Source: Pseudomonas extremaustralis (GTDB lineage Bacteria > Pseudomonadota > Gammaproteobacteria > Pseudomonadales > Pseudomonadaceae). Taken from it: 64,000 bases of DNA. Positions 17,700 through 27,310 of this stretch are shown in pieces. The translations under genes and the position numbers were made by a program. The stretch spans positions 62,001 through 126,000 of the forward strand of contig NZ_LT629689.1 in the NCBI RefSeq assembly GCF_900102035.1. The letters are read 5' to 3'. Numbering within the stretch: the stretch's first letter is position 1; each line of letters begins with the position of its first letter. The notes under the pieces were generated by a model. The model was not told the DNA's origin. It did no database searches and saw nothing but the letters and a program-made list of their open reading frames with translations.

Positions 17700-19580
17700 T
17701 CAGTACAAAGGCATGTCGGGTTCGACGTCGCGAACCCAGTGTTTCATGCCGCCCTGCAAGACTTTGGTGTTGGCGAAGCCCGCCGCCAGCAAGGTGCTGG
17801 CGGCTTGCTCGGCGCGGGTGCCGGCGTAGCAGATCAGGTAATGGGTGTTGTCCCGACTGAGGCTGTCGAGGTGTCCGTCCAGCTCGGCCAGGGGGATATG
17901 CACCACGCCTGGCAATTTGCACACTTCCAGTTCGCTGGCATCGCGCACGTCCAGCAGCACGTCGGCGCTGCTGTGGTGGTCGAGTACCTGCTTGAGCACC
18001 CGTGGCTTGATGTAGCGCTCTTCGGCCAGGGACGGCTGGCGCGGTACCGCATCCGCGCATACGGTGGGAGCCTGGGTTTCGCTGTGGCGCAGCTCGGAGC
18101 AGCACGGGCAGTCGGCGCGGCGCTTGAAGCGGATCTCGCTGAACTTCATCGCCAGCGCATCGAAGCGCATCAAGCGGCCGGACAGGGGCTCGCCGATGCC
18201 GATCAACAGTTTGATGGCCTCGGTGGCCTGGATCATCCCGACCACGCCGGGCAGCACGCCGATCACGCCGCCGGCGCTGCAATTGGGCGCCAGTTCGGCG
18301 GGCGGTGCCTTGGGGAACAGGCAGCGGTAGCAGGGGCCGCCTTTATAGTTGAGCACGCTGATCTGGCCGTCGAAACGGTAGATGGCGCCGTACACCAGGG
18401 GTTTGCCCAGTTGCACGCAGGCGTCGTTGACCAGGTAGCGGGTGTCGAAATTGTCGGTGCCGTCGATCACCAGGTCATAGGCGCCCACCAGTTCCAGGGC
18501 GTTATCGGCGTTGAGGGCGGTGTCGTGGGCGTTGATCTGGATGTGGCGGTTCAGATCCTGCAGGCGCTGCTTGGCGGACGCCACTTTGGGCATGCCGAGG
18601 GTGCTGTTGCCGTGGACGATCTGGCGTTGCAGGTTGCTGCTTTCCACCACATCGAAATCCACCAGGCCCAGGGTGCCGATACCGGCCGCGGCCAGGTAGA
18701 GGCTGATGGGCGAGCCCAGGCCGCCGGTGCCGATGATCAGCACCTTGGCTTTCTTGAGGTTCAATTGGCCTTCGCGGCCGACGCCGGGCAGGGTGATGTG
18801 GCGCACATAGCGCTGTACTTCTTCATTACTCAGGGCTGCTTCATCACTCGGGGTGTCGACGTCCATGCCGCCGGAAGTGGCGAGCAGCACTTCGATCCTG
18901 GTTTCTTCTGGCAACCGGTCATCGGCATCAATCAGCTCTTGCTCGGCGGTGAACAGGAAGTGTTCCTTGAGCTGATTGTTCTTCTCGTGAAACAGATGCG
19001 GGCGCAACTGCGGGTGGAGGCTGCAGAGGTTTTCAATGACTTCGCGCAATGTCGATCCGGCGCCCTTGAGGGTCGATTCCGGCAGCTTGGCCACGCGAAC
19101 CAGAATGTCGGGGAAAGAGACAGCGTTCATGGACAACTCCGTGTTCAGGTCGTTGAAGGGTTTAAGGGCGAAATGCTTGCCATCCCAGGCAAACAGCTTG
19201 GAACCCAGGGCCTGGCCCTGGCGAACGTCTACCACCAGATAACTGACGGGGTAGATCGGTTCGCCCATGAACAGCGCCTTGTCCTGGTCTTCGTCGCTGA
19301 AATAAGCGCCGACGTCCGGGTGGGAGTGATAGATCACCACCACCGGGTTGTCGCTGCGAAACGCCTTGCTCAGCAGCAAGGTGTCGGCCACCGAAAACGT
19401 GTAGCCGTTGGCCGCACTGCGCGGGTACATCTCGGGGTTCTTGCGGTGCAGCTCGTTCTGGATATTGCTGCCCAGGTGCACGCTGCCGTCGGCGAAGACG
19501 AAACCACAGCATTCCTCGGGGTAGCGGCGGCTGGCGTGGGCATAGATCTGTTCCAGGGCTTCTGGGCGCAGGAGGTCCAT
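17700..19580 (-). CDS. Four-domain fusion: JAMM protease, ubiquitin-like carrier, E1-like adenylyltransferase, rhodanese
   Basis: 626 residues from the ATG at 19580. Domain 1 (about 1-140) is a JAMM metalloprotease with the complete motif: E22/E23, then H85-S-H87-P, S95 and D98. Domain 2 (about 151-240) looks like a MoaD/ThiS beta-grasp carrier ending in S-G-G at 236-238. That tail is internal and followed by MDVDTPSDE, so it needs cleavage after G238 to become a thiocarboxylate. Domain 3 (about 252-495) is a ThiF/MoeB E1-like enzyme with GTGGLGS (284-290), DGTDNFDTR, zinc cysteines C417/C420 and C491/C494, and C434 in PNCSAGG. Domain 4 (about 516-626) is a rhodanese with C584 in CYAGTR. One chain thus holds the carrier, its activator, a sulfur donor and a peptidase able to free it. 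The Ubl assignment rests on position, size and the GG tail. Confidence 0.88.
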   Translation of the reverse strand: MDLLRPEALEQIYAHASRRYPEECCGFVFADGSVHLGSNIQNELHRKNPEMYPRSAANGYTFSVADTLLLSKAFRSDNPVVVIYHSHPDVGAYFSDEDQDKALFMGEPIYPVSYLVVDVRQGQALGSKLFAWDGKHFALKPFNDLNTELSMNAVSFPDILVRVAKLPESTLKGAGSTLREVIENLCSLHPQLRPHLFHEKNNQLKEHFLFTAEQELIDADDRLPEETRIEVLLATSGGMDVDTPSDEAALSNEEVQRYVRHITLPGVGREGQLNLKKAKVLIIGTGGLGSPISLYLAAAGIGTLGLVDFDVVESSNLQRQIVHGNSTLGMPKVASAKQRLQDLNRHIQINAHDTALNADNALELVGAYDLVIDGTDNFDTRYLVNDACVQLGKPLVYGAIYRFDGQISVLNYKGGPCYRCLFPKAPPAELAPNCSAGGVIGVLPGVVGMIQATEAIKLLIGIGEPLSGRLMRFDALAMKFSEIRFKRRADCPCCSELRHSETQAPTVCADAVPRQPSLAEERYIKPRVLKQVLDHHSSADVLLDVRDASELEVCKLPGVVHIPLAELDGHLDSLSRDNTHYLICYAGTRAEQAASTLLAAGFANTKVLQGGMKHWVRDVEPDMPLY

Positions 19581-19615
19581 GTTTCTCTCGCGTTGCTGTG
19601 TGAGGGCCGGGAGGA

Positions 19616-20566
19616 TCAATTTTTTTTGGCCAGGAGTTTTTCAACGGGCAACTTGGTGATCGCGAAGCCGGCCAGCAGGATGGCCGAGTACAGCATCAGG
19701 TCGCGGGAAATCGCCACGCCTTCGTACCAGGCACCGATGATCACTGCGAAGACTGGGAAAATGATGAACACGAAGGACAGGATGATCGGGCTCAGGCGCT
19801 TGAGCAGCATGAAGTACACGATGAAGCCGCCCACCGACGCCACCAGTCCCAGGTAGAACAGCGCGCCCCATGAGCGCAGGGTGATGGCTTCGAAGGTCGG
19901 CGTTTCAAACCACAACCCGGCGACGAACAGCATCAGCCCGGCAATGCCGATGGGCAGGGTGTTGTAGGTGATCACGCTGATGGCGCTGCCTTTCTGCTTG
20001 GTGATCACGTAGCACAAGGCGTGCATGATCGCCGCGCTCAGGATTGCCAGGACCCCGAAGAACTCCGCGTGGTCCAGGTGCAGGCCCTGGCTCTTGATGA
20101 TCATGTAGAGGCTGCCGAAACCGATGCCGATGCCGACTACCTGGGAGAAGTAGATGCGTTCGCGCAGGAACAGCGCGGAAAAGATCAGGATAAACACCGG
20201 CATGCAACTGAACAGCAGCGCGGTCAGGCCGGACGACACATGCATCTCGCCATAGTTGAGCAGGTAGTAGGGAACGCTGAAGTAGGACAGGGTCACGAAC
20301 ACAAAGAACCAGCGGCTCTCGCGGGGAAACAGGATCGGTTCGCGGCGCACCATGGCGAAACACAGGAACAGCGGGAAGGCGATCAGGAAGCGCAGGCCGG
20401 CGGATGTCAGCGGCGGCACGCTCTCCACCGCGATCTTGATCCCCAGCCAGGTGGTGCCCCAGCTCAGGCACACGATCAAAAACATCACGCTGGTGACCAG
20501 GCCGGCCAACCACTGTTTTTGGTTTTTTGTTTTGGCGCTGTTTTCGAGCACGGCGGACATTGGCAT
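19616..20566 (-). CDS. EamA/DMT-family exporter
   Basis: 316 residues with about ten hydrophobic helices in two EamA repeats and a short polar N-terminus. DMT/EamA proteins of this size often export amino acids or metabolites; E. coli YdeD/EamA exports cysteine and O-acetylserine. It is the first gene of the cysteine/sulfur operon, 35 bases before the four-domain fusion gene, and faces a divergent MocR regulator. Export of the operon's product is therefore a reasonable inference. ATG 20566 is used; a second ATG two codons later is equally possible. Confidence 0.85.
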   Translation of the reverse strand: MPMSAVLENSAKTKNQKQWLAGLVTSVMFLIVCLSWGTTWLGIKIAVESVPPLTSAGLRFLIAFPLFLCFAMVRREPILFPRESRWFFVFVTLSYFSVPYYLLNYGEMHVSSGLTALLFSCMPVFILIFSALFLRERIYFSQVVGIGIGFGSLYMIIKSQGLHLDHAEFFGVLAILSAAIMHALCYVITKQKGSAISVITYNTLPIGIAGLMLFVAGLWFETPTFEAITLRSWGALFYLGLVASVGGFIVYFMLLKRLSPIILSFVFIIFPVFAVIIGAWYEGVAISRDLMLYSAILLAGFAITKLPVEKLLAKKN

Positions 20567-20590
20567 CGTTTATTGCTTCCCTGAGCCGGA

Positions 20591-20643
20591 ATTGAACTCT
20601 ATATTGAGCGGGTAATGAGTCGTAAAATTCGGCGATTGAACCC
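20591..20643. promoter_or_regulatory. Repeated ATTGAAC motifs between EamA and MocR genes
   Basis: ATTGAACTC (20591-20599) and ATTGAACCC (20635-20643) are direct repeats 44 bases apart, with a weaker ATTGAGCGG at 20603-20611. They sit in the 103-base divergent promoter region. MocR proteins typically bind spaced direct repeats, so these are candidate operators. Confidence 0.4.
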
Positions 20644-20669
20644 GTAAATGCACACTATTAGGGCCAAAG

Positions 20670-22094
20670 ATGACTGTCAAAACAAATATTGACATGGTGT
20701 CAATTATGCGTGAGGGGTTGTCCAACGGGCAGGGCGTCAAGTACAAACGCCTGTCCGATGTCATGGAGCGGGGTATTCTCGAAGGCTTGATTGAGCCCGG
20801 ACGAAAACTGCCGCCCCATCGGGTGCTTTCCGACAATCTGGGGGTAACCATCGGCACCATCAGCCGGGCCTACGGTGAGTTGGAGCGCCTAGGGTTGGTG
20901 GTGGCGCGGGTCGGCGACGGCACTTTCGTGCGTAAGCGTGGGATGGAGCGCCAGCGTGACGAAGGCTTTCGCAACTTCAGCGAAGAACCACGCCAGTACT
21001 TCGACATGAGCCGCAACATGCATATCCCTGGGCAGGAAACCACCTTCCTGGCCCAGAGTTTCCAGACCCTGTCCACCAACGCCAAGTTTCTCCAGGACAT
21101 CAGTGCCTACACCCCGGACGCCGGCCTGCCGCGTTACCGCGATGCGGGCGCGCAGTGGCTGGTGCAGCGCGATTTTCATCCGATTCCCGAGCAGGTCATC
21201 TGCGTCAATGGCGGCCAGCATGGCCTGCTCTGCGCGATGATGGCATTGCTGCGGGCCGGCGATACGGTGGTCACCGAGCAAATGACATACCCCGGCCTGA
21301 TCACGGCTGCGCGGATGCTCGGCATCCGCTTGATCGGCCTGGAGATGGATGACGAAGGCGTCCTGCCGGGCGCGCTGGACGAAGTCTGTCGTAACCACCG
21401 GATTTCGGCGCTGTACTGCACGCCGACGATCCAGAACCCGACCACCGCGGTGTTATCGGTGGCGCGTCGTGAAGCGCTGGTGAGGGTGTGCCGGGAACAT
21501 AATCTGCTGATTCTCGAGGACGAAGCCCACGGTGTATTGGTCGAAGACCGGCCGCCGCCACTGAGTCATTTCGCCCCCGAACGCACGATTCTGATCAGCA
21601 GCTTGAGCAAGGCTGTGTCCGCCGGGCTGCGCGTGGGCTACGTGCATGCGCCGCCGGCACTGGTCAGCCGCATCTCCGCGGCCCTTCGTTCCACGTGCTG
21701 GATGGCCACGCCGGTGACCCTGGAACTGGCCACCCAATGGATCGAAAACGGCACGGCGGAATACCTGTTGCACCAGCAGATCAACGAGATCAGCCGACGC
21801 AAGGCGCTGGTACAGGACTTGTTGGCCGGCCTGGAGTATCGCACCCACTTGAACAGCCCACATTTCTGGATCGAAGTGCCGGAGCCATGGCGCGCCTCGG
21901 AAATCGAGGCGGAACTCAAGCAGAACAATTACCTGATCGCCACCGCCGAGGCCTTTGCCGTGGGGCAGACAGCGGTGCCGCAGTTTATCCGGGCGAGTAT
22001 CTGCAACACGTCGGGGGATGATCAGTTATTGCGGGCGGGCTTTGATGCGCTGGCGACGGCATTGGGGCAGGGCGGCGGACGGTTTCACCTGTAG
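20670..22094 (+). CDS. MocR/PdxR-type regulator (GntR winged helix plus aminotransferase-like domain)
   Basis: 474 residues. The N-terminal winged helix (about 25-95) includes LGVTIGTISRAYGELERLGLV. A fold-type I aminotransferase-like domain (about 110-470) contains the PLP lysine K314 in SSLSKAVSAGLRVGY. MocR proteins use bound PLP or amino-acid aldimines as signals. Its divergent orientation from the EamA-led cysteine operon makes it the likely local regulator. The ATG at 20670 is the first in frame; the true start might be a later codon such as M9. Confidence 0.9.
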   Translation: MTVKTNIDMVSIMREGLSNGQGVKYKRLSDVMERGILEGLIEPGRKLPPHRVLSDNLGVTIGTISRAYGELERLGLVVARVGDGTFVRKRGMERQRDEGFRNFSEEPRQYFDMSRNMHIPGQETTFLAQSFQTLSTNAKFLQDISAYTPDAGLPRYRDAGAQWLVQRDFHPIPEQVICVNGGQHGLLCAMMALLRAGDTVVTEQMTYPGLITAARMLGIRLIGLEMDDEGVLPGALDEVCRNHRISALYCTPTIQNPTTAVLSVARREALVRVCREHNLLILEDEAHGVLVEDRPPPLSHFAPERTILISSLSKAVSAGLRVGYVHAPPALVSRISAALRSTCWMATPVTLELATQWIENGTAEYLLHQQINEISRRKALVQDLLAGLEYRTHLNSPHFWIEVPEPWRASEIEAELKQNNYLIATAEAFAVGQTAVPQFIRASICNTSGDDQLLRAGFDALATALGQGGGRFHL

Positions 22095-22136
22095 GCGGTG
22101 AGTGGGCTTGCCATACCCAGCCCGCTCACCAGAAGG

Positions 22137-22955
22137 CTATTTGAACCGCCGTTCCACGCCTTTCTCCACCAGAATCTTCGCCGAAATCTCTTCCACCGAA
22201 AAATGCGTGGAATTGATATGCGGAATGTTCTCGCGACGGAACAGATTTTCCACTTCGCGTACTTCGAACTCGCATTGGGCGTAGCTGGAGTAGCGGCTGT
22301 TGGGCTTGCGCTCGTTGCGGATGGCGGTGAGGCGGTCCGGGTCGATGGTCAGGCCGAACAGCTTGTGCGCATGAGCGCGCAGGGCGGTCGGCAGCGTCAG
22401 GTGTTCCATGTCGTCTTCGGTCAGCGGGTAGTTGGCCGCGCGGATGCCGAATTGCATGGCCATGTATAGACAGGTCGGCGTCTTGCCGCAGCGCGACACG
22501 CCCACCAGGATGATGTCGGCCTTGTCGTAGTAGTGGGTGCGGGCGCCATCGTCGTTGTCGAGGGCGAAGTTCACCGCTTCGATACGCTCCATATAGTTGG
22601 AGTTGTGCCCGATGGAATGGGACTTTCCGACCGAATAAGACGAGTGTTCACTCAGCTCCTGTTCCAGCGGCGCCAGGAAGCTCGAGAAGATGTCGATCAT
22701 GAAACCATTCGAAGTAGCGAGGATCTCACGGATGTCCTGATTGACGATGGTGTCGAAAATGATCGGTCGGAAGCCGTCTTTTTCAGCGGCCAGATTGATT
22801 TGTTGTACCATAGCCCGCGCTTTATCCGCGTTGTCGATATATGGCCGCGTGAATTTGGCGAAAGTAACGTTTTCGAACTGCGCGAGCAGGCTTTGGCCCA
22901 GTGTTTCGGCTGTGATGCCGGTTCCATCCGAAATAAAGAAAGCAGATCGTTTCAT
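22137..22955 (-). CDS. ppsR: Phosphoenolpyruvate synthase regulatory protein (bifunctional kinase/pyrophosphorylase)
   Basis: 272 residues, full length for the DUF299 family. It phosphorylates PEP synthase on threonine in an ADP-dependent reaction and reverses this by phosphorolysis, so it switches gluconeogenesis. A P-loop GVSRCGKT lies at 152-159 and the N-terminus [15 protein letters not shown] is characteristic. It is divergent from its target ppsA, and the 178-base gap between them carries both promoters. It converges on the MocR gene with no evident terminator between. Confidence 0.95.
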   Translation of the reverse strand: MKRSAFFISDGTGITAETLGQSLLAQFENVTFAKFTRPYIDNADKARAMVQQINLAAEKDGFRPIIFDTIVNQDIREILATSNGFMIDIFSSFLAPLEQELSEHSSYSVGKSHSIGHNSNYMERIEAVNFALDNDDGARTHYYDKADIILVGVSRCGKTPTCLYMAMQFGIRAANYPLTEDDMEHLTLPTALRAHAHKLFGLTIDPDRLTAIRNERKPNSRYSSYAQCEFEVREVENLFRRENIPHINSTHFSVEEISAKILVEKGVERRFK

Positions 22956-23133
22956 TTGAGCCCTGGGCCTTAAGCTGATGGCGAATCTTGGATATGATAG
23001 GCGCGATTTTGCCGTCCCTCAGTGGGCCGCATTCTCACTTATTTTCCAGGTCCAGGCCACAAGCGCTGGCGAATGCTCCTACTGAGCAGCCGGCGTCCTG
23101 AGCTTTTCCAATACAGAAAGTGGAGAGATCACC

Positions 23134-25509
23134 TTGGTAGAGTACGTAGTTTCCCTCGATAAGCTCGGCGTCCATGATGTGGAGCACGTAGGGGGCAAGA
23201 ACGCATCCCTCGGCGAGATGATCAGTAATCTTGCAGGCGCTGGTGTCTCGGTGCCAGGTGGTTTTGCCACCACCGCCCAGGCTTACCGTGATTTTCTCGA
23301 GCTGAGCGGCCTCAACGCTCAGATCCACGCCGCGCTGGACGCTCTGGACGTCGACGACGTCAACGCCCTGGCCAAGACCGGCGCCCAGATCCGTCAGTGG
23401 ATCATGGAAGCCGAGTTCCCCGAGAAACTCAACGAAGAAATCCGTACCGCGTTCGCCACGCTGTCGGCCGGTAACCCGGACATGGCTGTCGCCGTGCGCT
23501 CCTCGGCCACCGCCGAAGACTTGCCCGACGCCTCCTTCGCGGGCCAGCAGGAAACCTTCCTCAACATCCGCGGCGTGGAAAACGTGATCCGCGCGGCCAA
23601 GGAAGTGTTCGCCTCGCTGTTCAATGACCGCGCCATTTCCTACCGCGTACACCAGGGTTTCGACCACAAGCTGGTGGCCTTGTCTGCAGGTGTGCAGCGC
23701 ATGGTGCGTTCGGAAACCGGTACCGCCGGCGTGATGTTCACCCTGGACACCGAATCGGGCTTCCGTGACGTGGTGTTCATCACCGGCGCCTACGGTCTCG
23801 GCGAAACCGTCGTGCAAGGCGCGGTCAACCCGGACGAATTCTACGTACACAAGGGCACCCTCGAAGCGGGTCGCCCGGCCATCCTGCGCCGCAACCTGGG
23901 CAGCAAGGCCATCAAGATGATCTACGGCGACGAGGCCAAGGCCGGTCGTTCGGTCAAGACCGTTGAAGTCGACAAGGCCGAGCGCGCGCGTTTCTGCCTG
24001 AGCGACGCCGAAGTCAGCGAGCTGGCCAAACAGGCGATGATCATCGAGAAGCACTACAAGTGCCCGATGGACATCGAGTGGGCCAAGGACGGTGACGACG
24101 GCAAGCTGTACATCGTGCAGGCGCGTCCCGAGACCGTGAAAAGCCGCACTTCCGCCAATGTCATGGAGCGCTACCTGCTCAAGGAAACCGGCACCGTGCT
24201 GGTGGAAGGCCGTGCCATAGGCCAGCGCATCGGCGCGGGCAAGGTACGGATCATCAAGGACGCGTCCGAGATGGACAAGGTCCAGCCAGGCGACGTCCTG
24301 GTCTCCGACATGACCGACCCGGATTGGGAACCGGTGATGAAGCGCGCCAGCGCCATCGTCACCAACCGTGGCGGGCGTACCTGCCACGCGGCGATCATCG
24401 CCCGTGAACTGGGGATTCCTGCAGTAGTCGGTTGCGGCAACGCCACCCAACTGCTCAAGGATGGCCAGGGCGTGACCGTATCCTGCGCCGAAGGCGATAC
24501 CGGTTTCATCTTCGAAGGCGAGTTGGGCTTCGACATCAAGCAAAACTCCATCGACGCCATGCCGGACCTGCCGTTCAAGATCATGATGAACGTCGGTAAC
24601 CCGGATCGCGCATTCGACTTCGCGCAGTTGCCGAATGCTGGCGTGGGCCTGGCCCGCCTGGAGTTCATCATCAACCGCATGATCGGTGTGCACCCCAAGG
24701 CGCTGCTGAATTACGACGGTCTGCCGCATGACATCAAGGACAGCGTCGACAAGCGTATCGCTGGCTACAACGACCCGGTGGGCTTCTATGTCGAGAAGCT
24801 GGTGGAAGGCATCAGCACCCTGGCAGCGGCGTTCTACCCGAAAAAGGTCATCGTGCGTCTGTCGGACTTCAAGTCCAACGAATACGCGAACCTGATCGGC
24901 GGCAAGCTCTACGAGCCGGAAGAAGAAAACCCGATGCTGGGCTTCCGTGGGGCCTCGCGTTACATCAGCGAAGCCTTCCGTGACTGCTTCGAGCTCGAAT
25001 GCCGCGCGCTGAAGCGTGTGCGCAACGAGATGGGTTTGACCAACGTCGAGATCATGGTGCCGTTCGTGCGTACCCTGGGTGAAGCGAGCCAAGTGGTCGA
25101 CCTGCTGGCTGAAAACGGCTTGTCCCGTGGTGAAAACGGCCTGCGCGTGATCATGATGTGCGAACTGCCGTCCAACGCCATCCTGGCCGAGGAGTTCCTG
25201 GAATTCTTCGACGGCTTCTCCATCGGCTCCAACGACCTGACCCAGCTGACCCTGGGCCTGGACCGCGACTCCGGGATCATCGCTCACCTGTTCGACGAGC
25301 GTAACCCGGCGGTCAAGAAGCTGCTGGCCAATGCCATCCAGGCATGCAACAAGGCCGGCAAGTACATCGGCATCTGCGGCCAGGGCCCTTCCGATCACCC
25401 TGACCTGGCCAAATGGCTGATGGAACAGGGCATCGAAAGCGTGTCGTTGAACCCTGACTCCGTGCTGGAAACCTGGTTCTTCCTGGCGGAAGGCCAAGCG
25501 TCCGCCTAA
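23134..25509 (+). CDS. ppsA: Phosphoenolpyruvate synthase
   Basis: 791 residues. It makes PEP from pyruvate and ATP for growth on gluconeogenic substrates. The N-terminal ATP-grasp domain is followed by the swivelling phosphohistidine domain ([18 protein letters not shown]418) and a C-terminal PEP/pyruvate barrel with [18 protein letters not shown]. Translation appears to begin at TTG 23134, eight residues before the conserved [20 protein letters not shown] stretch, after GGAGAG at 23122-23127. The rare start codon may limit initiation. Two hairpins lie downstream. Confidence 0.96.
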   Translation: MVEYVVSLDKLGVHDVEHVGGKNASLGEMISNLAGAGVSVPGGFATTAQAYRDFLELSGLNAQIHAALDALDVDDVNALAKTGAQIRQWIMEAEFPEKLNEEIRTAFATLSAGNPDMAVAVRSSATAEDLPDASFAGQQETFLNIRGVENVIRAAKEVFASLFNDRAISYRVHQGFDHKLVALSAGVQRMVRSETGTAGVMFTLDTESGFRDVVFITGAYGLGETVVQGAVNPDEFYVHKGTLEAGRPAILRRNLGSKAIKMIYGDEAKAGRSVKTVEVDKAERARFCLSDAEVSELAKQAMIIEKHYKCPMDIEWAKDGDDGKLYIVQARPETVKSRTSANVMERYLLKETGTVLVEGRAIGQRIGAGKVRIIKDASEMDKVQPGDVLVSDMTDPDWEPVMKRASAIVTNRGGRTCHAAIIARELGIPAVVGCGNATQLLKDGQGVTVSCAEGDTGFIFEGELGFDIKQNSIDAMPDLPFKIMMNVGNPDRAFDFAQLPNAGVGLARLEFIINRMIGVHPKALLNYDGLPHDIKDSVDKRIAGYNDPVGFYVEKLVEGISTLAAAFYPKKVIVRLSDFKSNEYANLIGGKLYEPEEENPMLGFRGASRYISEAFRDCFELECRALKRVRNEMGLTNVEIMVPFVRTLGEASQVVDLLAENGLSRGENGLRVIMMCELPSNAILAEEFLEFFDGFSIGSNDLTQLTLGLDRDSGIIAHLFDERNPAVKKLLANAIQACNKAGKYIGICGQGPSDHPDLAKWLMEQGIESVSLNPDSVLETWFFLAEGQASA

Positions 25510-25528
25510 GGTCGACATGTCAAAAAGT

Positions 25529-25603
25529 GCCGGTCACCCGTTATAGGTGGCCGGCATTCTTATCTGTACAGGGCGGAACTCCTTCCGGACGCCGCCCTTT
25601 TTT
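25529..25603 (+). terminator. Two hairpins after ppsA, the second with a T-run
   Basis: GCCGGTCACC (25529-25538) pairs with GGTGGCCGGC (25546-25555), with one G-U. Next, GGGCGG (25571-25576) pairs with CCGCCC (25592-25597) and is followed by TTTTTT (25598-25603). The second is a good rho-independent terminator and ends 13 bases before the hydrolase start codon. Confidence 0.7.
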
Positions 25604-25616
25604 GTGCAAGAGCATT

Positions 25617-26606
25617 ATGCAAAGCAGCAGCAATCTGTTTCCCGTCGCCCTGATCAGCGCTGAACGTCGTGGCGACCTGAGTGAAGATGTGTACCGCCTC
25701 AAGCCCGGTAATAGCCCGGACGGCACGGTCGAGCTGGCGCTTACCCGTTTGGGCCTGGCCGATGCCCCGCAAAGCCGGGGCGTGCCGGTCATTTTGTTGC
25801 ATGGCAGTTTCTCCAATCGACGTTTTTGGTACTCGCCCAAGGGCATCGGCCTGGGGGCTTTCCTGGCGCGCCAAGGGTTCGATGTCTGGGTCCCGGAAAT
25901 GCGGGGGCATGGCCTGTCCAAGCGCAATCACGACTACGCCAGAAATCGCGTCGCCGACTATGCCCGCTACGATTTGCCGGCCATCGGTGCATTTGTGCGT
26001 GAGCAAAGCGCGCAGGTTCCCCATTGGATTGGTCATTCCCTGGGCGGCACTACCTTGGCGGCAGCCCTGGGTGGCAAGCACCTTGGCGCACCGGCAGTGG
26101 CTTCAGTGGCACTCTTTGGCTGCCAGGTCAGCCGCACCCACTGGCCGTTGAAAATCCCACTGGTGGAGTGGACCGGTCGATTGCTCTTGAAGCGGTTAGG
26201 TCAGGTATCCGGCGCGCGGTTCAAGCGCGGTCCGGAGGATGAGCCGGCAGGCGTGATGATCGAAGCCATGCGCTGGAATGGCCTGTTCGGTCGCTTCGGC
26301 GAGGGCAAGCAGGATTGGTGGAAGGGCCTGGCGGAAGTCGATCTGCCGCTGTTGGCGGTCAGCGCCGCCGGGGATCAGCAAGACCCCGACTGGGCTTGCC
26401 GCAAGCTGTTCGAGCAAATCGGTTCCGAGCACCGCCAGTATCTCTGCCTGGGACGCCAGCAAGGCTTTACCGACGATTTCGGGCATGTGGAAATGTTGGT
26501 CAGCAAAGCCGCGCAAGCTGAAGTGTGGCCACTGGTGGCGCGATGGTTGAAAGATTCACTGACACCTTTGCAGGGTGCGCCGGCCGAAGGGGCGGCCACA
26601 GTTTGA
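25617..26606 (+). CDS. Alpha/beta hydrolase
   Basis: 329 residues from the ATG at 25617; upstream in-frame sequence runs through the terminator. The oxyanion region HGSFSNRRFW and the nucleophile elbow GHSLGG (S141) identify an alpha/beta hydrolase. A late His in DDFGHVEM is a plausible catalytic base. The substrate is unknown. Its position between ppsA and rraA is conserved in Pseudomonas (PAO1 PA1771 by memory). The weak AAGAG ribosome site leaves some doubt about the exact start. Confidence 0.85.
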   Translation: MQSSSNLFPVALISAERRGDLSEDVYRLKPGNSPDGTVELALTRLGLADAPQSRGVPVILLHGSFSNRRFWYSPKGIGLGAFLARQGFDVWVPEMRGHGLSKRNHDYARNRVADYARYDLPAIGAFVREQSAQVPHWIGHSLGGTTLAAALGGKHLGAPAVASVALFGCQVSRTHWPLKIPLVEWTGRLLLKRLGQVSGARFKRGPEDEPAGVMIEAMRWNGLFGRFGEGKQDWWKGLAEVDLPLLAVSAAGDQQDPDWACRKLFEQIGSEHRQYLCLGRQQGFTDDFGHVEMLVSKAAQAEVWPLVARWLKDSLTPLQGAPAEGAATV

Positions 26607-26794
26607 CGCGGAGCTCTACCAAGGGCGTTTCGCTCGCGGATGGTTGCGGCTAAGATATGACGCGTTAAATGCTTCTGGTCATATTCAGTCGTGCAGTGGC
26701 TATTGCGTTGCGGCGAAACGGATGGGATGTTTCGCACCTGCTTGGGCCGGCGCTTCTTTCGAAAGACATCTCTTTGACGGAAAGGAATTATTCA

Positions 26795-27286
26795 ATGAAT
26801 CATTACGTGACTCCCGATCTGTGCGACGCCTACCCGGACCTGGTGCAGGTGGTCGAGCCGATGTTCAGTAATTTCGGCGGCCGAGACTCCTTTGGTGGCG
26901 AGATCGTCACCATCAAATGCTTCGAAGATAACTCCCTGGTCAAGGAACAGGCGGACCAGCCTGGGGCCGGCAAGGTGCTGGTAGTCGACGGTGGTGGTTC
27001 CCTGCGTCGCGCCCTGCTGGGTGACATGATCGCTGAGAAAGCCGCGAGAAACGGTTGGGAAGGGCTGGTGATCTATGGCTGCATCCGTGATGTCGACGTG
27101 ATTGCCCAGACCGATCTGGGGGTGCAGGCCCTGGCCAGCCACCCCATGAAGACCGACAAGCGCGGTATCGGCGACCTCAACGTGGCAGTCACCTTTGCCG
27201 GCGTGACGTTCCGCCCGGGTGAATACATCTATGCCGACAATAACGGTGTGATTGTCTCGCCAAGCCCGCTGAAAATGCCTGAATAA
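26795..27286 (+). CDS. rraA: RraA-family protein, regulator of RNase E / putative aldolase
   Basis: 163 residues from the ATG at 26795, preceded by GGAAAGGAATTATT. Upstream in-frame codons lack conservation-like character. Motifs include [12 protein letters not shown] and YGCIRDVD, the glycine-rich ligand site and arginine of the RraA/MenG-like fold. In E. coli RraA inhibits RNase E; related proteins act as HMG/CHA aldolases, and the old name menG is a misannotation. It probably forms part of the conserved block that continues into cmaX. Confidence 0.92.
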   Translation: MNHYVTPDLCDAYPDLVQVVEPMFSNFGGRDSFGGEIVTIKCFEDNSLVKEQADQPGAGKVLVVDGGGSLRRALLGDMIAEKAARNGWEGLVIYGCIRDVDVIAQTDLGVQALASHPMKTDKRGIGDLNVAVTFAGVTFRPGEYIYADNNGVIVSPSPLKMPE

Positions 27287-27310
27287 ACCGCAATAGCCAC
27301 AGGGGTAAGG

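Noticed and set aside
17739..19856. 705-codon plus-strand frame opposite the four-domain fusion gene
   Set aside because: The minus-strand protein has JAMM, E1 and rhodanese active sites; the opposite frame has none.
23035..25518. 827-codon open frame on the minus strand opposite ppsA
   Set aside because: It lies fully antisense to ppsA, whose protein motifs are unmistakable. Its low-complexity composition is the usual shadow frame of GC-rich coding DNA.
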